Positions 5,877 to 10,182 of a stretch of DNA of 10,182 nt are shown here, piece after piece (positions within the stretch are counted from its first letter, which is position 1; every line of letters starts with the position of its first letter). A program made the position numbers and the translations under genes. The DNA is from Sediminibacterium sp. (GTDB lineage Bacteria > Bacteroidota > Bacteroidia > Chitinophagales > Chitinophagaceae). The stretch lies in contig JALQXE010000057.1 in assembly GCA_023263235.1 (NCBI GenBank), positions 1 to 10,182 of the forward strand, written 5' to 3'. The notes under the pieces are model-generated. The model made no database searches and was not told where the DNA came from. It saw only the letters and a list, made by a program, of their open reading frames with translations.

Positions 5877-7589
5877 TTGAAATCCTTAGTATCCATATTA
5901 AAATCCTATTGGGGGTATGATGAATTCAGGCCCCAACAACTTGCAGTAATTGAAACGGTGTTAGCAAAAAAAGACACCCTTACCTTATTACCAACCGGGG
6001 CAGGAAAGTCTTTGTGCTTTCAAGTTCCTACCCTTTTTGAAAATGGTATTTGTTTAGTAATTAGTCCCCTCGTTGCACTCATGCAAGATCAGGTAAAGGA
6101 CTTACAATCTAAAAACATCCCTGCCATTGCATTAGGAGGAAATTTAAGCGAAGAAGCACAGGATGAAATTATAAAAGCAGCAATTCGAGGAAAATATAAA
6201 TTCATTTATTGTTCCCCCGAAAAACTAGCTCAAAAAGATTTTCAGGAGGCACTGCCAGAAATTAAATTTACCTTATTTGCAATTGATGAAGCACATTGTA
6301 TTTCACAATGGGGTTATGACTTTAGACCCTCCTACAGAAAATTAGATATGCTCAAAACATTATTTCCGAATATTCCCATCCTGGCTATGACTGCATCCGC
6401 AATCCCAACAGTACAGGAGGATATTATGAAGCAACTCGCTTTTAAGCAAACGCATATCATAACGGATAGTTTCCTGAGGCCCAATTTGAAATATAGCATT
6501 CAAAAAGTACCCGTAAAAATACATTCACTAAAAAATATTTTAAACACATTATCTGGCAATGCAATTATTTACTGTAATACCCGAAGCAATGTAACGCAGC
6601 TCGCTCAATTACTTAATGCTTATGGATACAAAGTAGGTGAATATCATGCAGGCATGAGCATTGAAGCAAGAAAATTGGTTCAATCCAATTGGATGCAAGA
6701 AACTACACCAATAGTAGTTTGTACCAGTGCTTTTGGTATGGGCATTAATAAAGGGAATGTACGTGCAGTCATTCATTACGATATTCCAGGCAGTTTAGAA
6801 CAATATTATCAAGAAGCAGGGCGTGCAGGAAGAGACGGCGCATACGCAGAAGCAACATTATTATATCAACAAAATGATTGGGATTATTGGATAGCGCTAC
6901 AGGAAAAAAAATACCCTTCTATTGATAGCATCAAAAAAATATTTCAGGACCTAGCCAACTTTGTTCAACTTCCAGTTGGCATGGGAGAGAAACAACAATT
7001 TCCATTTGATTTTGAAAGCTTTTGTGCCCGATTCAAATGGGACAAAATAATAGCGCGCAATGCATTAAGCTGGATTCAACAAGAAGGACATATTCGTTTT
7101 TCCGAATCCGCTTTCACTCCTTCCATGGTCCAAGTAATAGCAGATAGAAACAGTATTGAACATTTCCAAGAGGCACATAAAGAGTCAGGGGTAGTTTTAC
7201 AAACATTATTACGCAGTTACGGAGGCATTTTAGACAGTCCTCATTTTATTAATGAACAACTATTGGCCGAATTATTACAAAGGGATATTGCATTTGTAGT
7301 AAGGCATTTGCAGTTATTATCAATGCACGGTATGATTAGTTTTGACCAAAAACAAAATCAACCAGTTGTTCAATTTTTATGGAATCGAAGTGCCGCCTCC
7401 TATATGAAGCTTGATTTAGACCATTATAAGCTTATGAAAAAAGCATTTATTGAAAGAATAAATCAATTTATAGGCTATTTACAGGGCACCCCCAAAATTT
7501 GCCGAAGTGTTTATTTGGCTAAATACTTTGGTGAAAAAGGGGCAAAATCTTGTGGAATATGCGACATTTGTTACAGTACGAAGGATTAG
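5877..7589 (+). CDS. recQ: ATP-dependent DNA helicase RecQ, short form with C-terminal zinc motif, TTG start
   Basis: RecQ is a superfamily 2 3'-5' helicase that unwinds recombination and fork intermediates. TTG at 5877 is the best start: an in-frame TAG sits at 5862-5864, no ATG lies between, and the resulting N-terminus (MKSLVSILKSYWGYDEFRPQQ, motif 0 at 17-21) fits the family. Motif I is PTGAGKS (39-45, Lys44), motif II DEAH (137-140) leading into the aromatic loop CISQWGYDFRPSY, and motif VI QEAGRAGRDG (312-321). Cys542, Cys559, Cys562 and Cys565 form the RecQ zinc site right at the C-terminus. The roughly 200 residues between helicase and zinc cysteines differ from E. coli RecQ, where the zinc domain directly follows the helicase; they probably include a winged helix. 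No HRDC domain is present (570 residues against about 610 in E. coli). It may be co-transcribed with the copper pump, 7 bp upstream. Confidence 0.93.
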   Translation: MKSLVSILKSYWGYDEFRPQQLAVIETVLAKKDTLTLLPTGAGKSLCFQVPTLFENGICLVISPLVALMQDQVKDLQSKNIPAIALGGNLSEEAQDEIIKAAIRGKYKFIYCSPEKLAQKDFQEALPEIKFTLFAIDEAHCISQWGYDFRPSYRKLDMLKTLFPNIPILAMTASAIPTVQEDIMKQLAFKQTHIITDSFLRPNLKYSIQKVPVKIHSLKNILNTLSGNAIIYCNTRSNVTQLAQLLNAYGYKVGEYHAGMSIEARKLVQSNWMQETTPIVVCTSAFGMGINKGNVRAVIHYDIPGSLEQYYQEAGRAGRDGAYAEATLLYQQNDWDYWIALQEKKYPSIDSIKKIFQDLANFVQLPVGMGEKQQFPFDFESFCARFKWDKIIARNALSWIQQEGHIRFSESAFTPSMVQVIADRNSIEHFQEAHKESGVVLQTLLRSYGGILDSPHFINEQLLAELLQRDIAFVVRHLQLLSMHGMISFDQKQNQPVVQFLWNRSAASYMKLDLDHYKLMKKAFIERINQFIGYLQGTPKICRSVYLAKYFGEKGAKSCGICDICYSTKD

Positions 7590-7611
7590 GTAAATTTAAC
7601 AAAACATTGGA

Positions 7612-7662
7612 ATTGCTTTTTTTAGAAAAAAAACTAAAAATCGTTTCTTTACACAAAGCAAT
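7612..7662. repeat. Perfect 8-bp inverted repeat in the leader of the response regulator gene
   Basis: ATTGCTTT (7612-7619) and its exact reverse complement AAAGCAAT (7655-7662) flank 35 bases of A/T-rich sequence, 18 bp before the regulator's ATG. The half-site centres are 43 bp apart, about four helical turns. It could be an operator pair or a leader stem, but in A/T-rich DNA such a match can arise by chance. No TAnnTTTG promoter element is visible in this 90-bp gap (7590-7679). Confidence 0.35.
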
Positions 7663-7679
7663 CAATAAAACCAGCAACT

Positions 7680-8378
7680 ATGGAAGATAAGAAAAAATAC
7701 AAAGTGTTATTGTGCGAGGACGATAGCAACTTAGGATCTGTATTAAAAAACTATTTGGAATTAGACGAGTACGATGTTACTTTAGAACGTGATGGACGTT
7801 TGGGGCTTGCAGCTTTTCAAAGAGAAAAATTTGACCTTTGTTTATTAGACGTGATGATGCCACATGTGGACGGCTTCACTTTAGCAGAGGAAATTCGAGA
7901 TATCGACCCTGATGTGCCGTTGTTTTTCTTAAGTGCCAAAACATTGAAAGAAGATATTATTCATGGTTACAAATTAGGTGCCGACGATTATATTACCAAA
8001 CCTTTTGATAGTGAAGTATTGATGCTTAAAATAAAAGCAATTATTAAGCGTAATGAGGAGGATAATAAAATTAGTGATAACCAAGAATACGATTTAGGCA
8101 CTTACCATTTTAATCCAAAATTGCGTGAATTAAAGCATGGTGATGCAGTTCAAATTTTATCACCTAAGGAAAATGAGCTTTTAAAAATGTTATCCGAACA
8201 TAAGAATGATGTTTTAACCAGAGAAAAGGCCTTGAAGAAAATTTGGGGCAGTGATACTTATTTTAATGGTCGTAGCATGGACGTATACATTGCAAAATTG
8301 AGAAAATTTTTAAGAGAAGACGGTCAAATTGAAATTGTAAATATTCACGGAAATGGTTTTAGACTTGTTGTAAATTAA
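7680..8378 (+). CDS. OmpR-family response regulator, RprY-like
   Basis: A cytoplasmic DNA-binding transcription factor controlled by phosphorylation. The receiver domain (about residues 7-122) has the acidic pair Asp14/Asp15 in CEDD, the phospho-acceptor Asp57 in LLDVMMP, the switch Ser85 in LSAKT, and Lys107 in TKPF. The C-terminal winged helix (about 135-230) has LSPKENELLKML, the recognition-helix stretch SMDVYIAKLRKFL and the terminal wing NIHGNGFRL, typical of OmpR/PhoB proteins. The 232-residue length is normal. The overall look recalls Bacteroides RprY. No histidine kinase gene lies next to it: upstream is recQ, and downstream is a terminator and a convergent gene. It appears to be an orphan with its own promoter in the 90-bp gap. 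Targets cannot be read from the sequence. Confidence 0.93.
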   Translation: MEDKKKYKVLLCEDDSNLGSVLKNYLELDEYDVTLERDGRLGLAAFQREKFDLCLLDVMMPHVDGFTLAEEIRDIDPDVPLFFLSAKTLKEDIIHGYKLGADDYITKPFDSEVLMLKIKAIIKRNEEDNKISDNQEYDLGTYHFNPKLRELKHGDAVQILSPKENELLKMLSEHKNDVLTREKALKKIWGSDTYFNGRSMDVYIAKLRKFLREDGQIEIVNIHGNGFRLVVN

Positions 8379-8409
8379 ATTCCTAAAACCATTTAAAAGT
8401 TACATTACT

Positions 8410-8443
8410 AAAAAAGCGCATCTATAATGGATGCGCTTTTTTT
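8410..8443. terminator. Bidirectional intrinsic terminator
   Basis: A perfect 7-bp G/C-rich stem, GCGCATC (8416-8422) and GATGCGC (8430-8436), closes a 7-base loop. It is flanked by six A (8410-8415) and seven T (8437-8443), which extend the pairing and give a U tract on either strand. It lies between the convergent response regulator gene (ends 8378) and ruvB (ends 8451), so it can stop transcription from both sides. Confidence 0.92.
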
Positions 8444-8450
8444 ATTCATT

Positions 8451-9485
8451 CTATCTAAATAATTCAGGGTTCTCGCTAGCACCGCCCCTGCGTTTACCTA
8501 AATGTTCATAAGCTTTATAGGTAACTTCACGGCCTCTAGGTGTTCTTTGTAAAAATCCTTCCTGAATTAAAAAAGGCTCGTAAACTTCTTCAATGGTACC
8601 GGACTCTTCTCCTACTGCTGTAGCAATAGTCGATATCCCTACTGGCCCTCCTTTGAATTTTTCAATAATGGCGAGCAGGATGCGATTGTCCATTTCATCC
8701 AAGCCATGGTCATCTACATTCAATGCTTGTAAAGCATGTTTGGTGATGCCAATATCAACGATACCATCATTTAATACCTGTGCAAAATCTCGAACCCTTC
8801 TTAGTAACCCATTGGCAATACGAGGCGTACCTCTGCTACGGCGAGATATTTCTCCTGCCGCTTCAGAGTTAATATTTACATTTAAAATACCTGCACTACG
8901 TAAAATTATTTTTTCAATAACAGTTGCAGGATAATATTCCAATCGTGATTTAATTCCAAAACGAGAAAGTAAAGGTGCTGTTAATAAACCGCTTCTTGTA
9001 GTTGCACCAACTAAAGTGAAAGGATTTAAATTAATTTGTATGCTTCTAGCATTTGCACCGCTATCAATCATAATATCAATTTTATAATCCTCCATTGCGG
9101 CATACAGGTACTCTTCCACCACTGTACTTAATCGGTGAATTTCATCAATAAATAAAACATCGTTGGGCTCTAAGCTAGTTAATAAACCTGCCAAATCACT
9201 TGGTTTTTCAATCACAGGTCCCGAGGTTTCTTTTATCTGCACACCCATTTCATTGGCAACAATCCTGCTTAAAGTGGTTTTACCTAAACCAGGAGGACCA
9301 TGAAATAAAATATGATCCAATGCCTCTCCTCTTAATTTCGCTGCCTTAATAAAAATGCTAATATTCTCTATCAACTGAGGTTGACCAGCAAAGGCATCTA
9401 TTTCGGTTGGGCGAATACTATTCTCAAATTCACGATCCTGTGGATTTAAATTTTGATTAGTAGTATCTAAGTTGGGATTGGACAT
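8451..9485 (-). CDS. ruvB: Holliday junction branch migration helicase RuvB
   Basis: RuvB is the hexameric AAA+ motor that, with RuvA, drives branch migration of Holliday junctions in recombinational repair. The 344-residue protein is full length. After a short Asn-rich N-terminal tail comes the RuvB start motif [11 protein letters not shown] (25-35), Walker [10 protein letters not shown] (63-71), Walker B FIDEIHR (112-118), sensor 1 GATTRSG (160-166), the arginine finger in LLSRFGI (Arg175), sensor 2 [17 protein letters not shown], and the C-terminal winged helix with [10 protein letters not shown] and [17 protein letters not shown]. All key residues are present. ruvA and ruvC are not in the window. 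The gene lies 47 bp after the S9 peptidase gene on the same strand. The gap holds no clear terminator; the only promoter-like site is a one-mismatch -7 match (AATGTTTG, 9534 to 9527), so it may share the peptidase transcript. Confidence 0.98.
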   Translation of the reverse strand: MSNPNLDTTNQNLNPQDREFENSIRPTEIDAFAGQPQLIENISIFIKAAKLRGEALDHILFHGPPGLGKTTLSRIVANEMGVQIKETSGPVIEKPSDLAGLLTSLEPNDVLFIDEIHRLSTVVEEYLYAAMEDYKIDIMIDSGANARSIQINLNPFTLVGATTRSGLLTAPLLSRFGIKSRLEYYPATVIEKIILRSAGILNVNINSEAAGEISRRSRGTPRIANGLLRRVRDFAQVLNDGIVDIGITKHALQALNVDDHGLDEMDNRILLAIIEKFKGGPVGISTIATAVGEESGTIEEVYEPFLIQEGFLQRTPRGREVTYKAYEHLGKRRGGASENPELFR

Positions 9486-9532
9486 TTAATTTTTAAACTT
9501 TGCTTTTAATTATATAAAATTTAATGCAAACA

Positions 9533-10182
9533 TTATTTAGCAGGCGTGTAAGGCTTTTCTAATAAATGCGTGTATATAAATTTGTTTTTTAAGTCTGTAA
9601 AGTGTTTTCCTTTGGCACCACCCCATCCATGTCTTCCGCCCGGATACAACATAAATTCAACTTCTTTACCATTGTCTTGTAAAGCACTTAACAATTGAAT
9701 AGAATTTTGCATGTGCACATTATCATCCATTGTACCATGTACCAATTGCAAGACCCCTTTGAAATTTTTGATATGGGTCATGACGTTACTCGATTTATAT
9801 CCCTCCGGATTTTCTTTTTGTGTATCCATAAATCTTTCTGTATAATGAGAATCATATAATTCCCATGCAGTAACACTACCTCCAGCCAATGCATGTGTAA
9901 ATACATCTGCACCATAGGTTAAGGCATAGCAACTCATATACCCACCATAACTAAATCCAGTAATGGCTATTTTTTTAGGATCCGCATTCCCATTAGCAAT
10001 AAACCATTTAGCCATGGTCATATAATCCTGCATTTCCCAATATCCTAAATTACCAACAATAGGCAATTCACTCATCATATCTGCATATTGTTTTATAAAT
10101 AAATGGCCATTGTAAATTTTAACTTTACTATTTGTATGTTTTTCATAATATTCTTGGAAATTACTTCCACCTAAAATTATAA
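9533..10182 (-). CDS. S9 family serine peptidase, DPP-IV-like, C-terminal catalytic part (5' end outside the window)
   Basis: Family members cleave dipeptides or short proline-containing peptides, usually in the periplasm. Only the last 215 or so codons are visible. The frame stays open to the right edge beyond the internal Met at 10078, so that Met is not the start. The alpha/beta-hydrolase triad is clear: nucleophile Ser in GFSYGGY (9950-9952), Asp in HGTMDDNVH (9722-9727, either of two Asp), and His in GGRHGW (9629-9631). The DPP-IV signatures GYWEMQDY, ALTYGADVFTHALAG and YTERFMDT support the subfamily. Upstream of GYWE, where I expect a (D/H)RG(S/T)G segment, the sequence reads KIYNGHLF, so the conserved Arg-Gly is missing. 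The beta-propeller domain and any signal peptide would lie beyond the edge. ruvB follows after 47 bp. Confidence 0.88.
   Translation of the reverse strand, partial: IILGGSNFQEYYEKHTNSKVKIYNGHLFIKQYADMMSELPIVGNLGYWEMQDYMTMAKWFIANGNADPKKIAITGFSYGGYMSCYALTYGADVFTHALAGGSVTAWELYDSHYTERFMDTQKENPEGYKSSNVMTHIKNFKGVLQLVHGTMDDNVHMQNSIQLLSALQDNGKEVEFMLYPGGRHGWGGAKGKHFTDLKNKFIYTHLLEKPYTPAK

Noticed and set aside
5877..7589. RecQ as part of an anti-phage or mobile system
   Set aside because: The neighbours are a metal pump and a response regulator, with no nuclease, integrase or toxin gene nearby.
7617..7635. T-run/A-run hairpin (7 T followed by A-rich sequence) as a terminator for recQ
   Set aside because: It pairs only A with T with almost no loop, and has no G/C stem, so it is not a convincing terminator.
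9486..9532. A/T-rich imperfect palindrome between the peptidase gene and ruvB as a terminator or operator
   Set aside because: The arms are mismatched and nearly all A/T; such patterns are common in this composition.
9533..10078. A short 181-residue peptidase starting at the Met at 10078
   Set aside because: The frame continues without a stop to the window edge, and a complete S9 hydrolase fold needs the upstream part.
1..10182. CRISPR array, insertion sequence, tRNA or rRNA genes
   Set aside because: No regular repeats, terminal inverted repeats, transposase motifs or cloverleaf-like sequences were seen; nearly all of the window is coding.

Overview
This 10.2-kb window looks like ordinary chromosomal DNA from an A+T-rich member of the Bacteroidota, most likely a Chitinophagaceae/Sphingobacteriia-type organism. 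The evidence is an LpxC-FabZ fusion running directly into lpxA, a tsaE-alanine-dehydrogenase-like gene pair, a RprY-like OmpR-family regulator, promoter sequences of the Bacteroidota TAnnTTTG type, and no obvious Shine-Dalgarno sites. The taxonomic call rests on gene order and remembered family sequences; no search was run.

Layout. Bases 1-1942 (+): the 3' end of a fused lpxC/fabZ gene, lpxA, and an ABC-type ATPase, packed with 12- and 2-bp gaps into one apparent operon whose first two genes make lipid A precursors. Bases 1965-3602 (-): tsaE (tRNA t6A modification) followed 12 bp later by an alanine-dehydrogenase/transhydrogenase-family gene, convergent with the lipid A operon. Bases 3603-3706: a 104-bp divergent promoter region. 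Bases 3707-7589 (+): a copper-type P1B ATPase and, 7 bp later, a RecQ helicase starting with TTG. Bases 7680-8378 (+): an OmpR-family response regulator with no kinase gene beside it in the window. Bases 8410-8443: a strong two-way terminator between convergent genes. Bases 8451-10182 (-): ruvB, preceded by the 3' part of a dipeptidyl-peptidase-IV-like S9 serine peptidase that runs off the right edge.

The window is mostly housekeeping: outer-membrane lipid A synthesis, tRNA modification, metal efflux, DNA repair (recQ and ruvB are not linked to each other), signalling and peptide degradation. I see no mobile element, CRISPR array, tRNA or rRNA gene, phage gene or defence island, and no gap longer than 104 bp. 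I found no convincing new multi-gene system.

The points worth attention are inside proteins. Several otherwise intact family members have lost or swapped key residues: an ABC ATPase without the Q-loop Gln and H-loop His; an alanine-dehydrogenase-like protein whose nucleotide-binding GxGxxG reads GADIIG and whose catalytic Lys position is Ala; a CPC copper pump with MxxSD in place of MxxSS in the last membrane helix; and an S9 peptidase without the usual RG motif before its catalytic domain. These come from hand alignment against remembered sequences and need real alignments to confirm.
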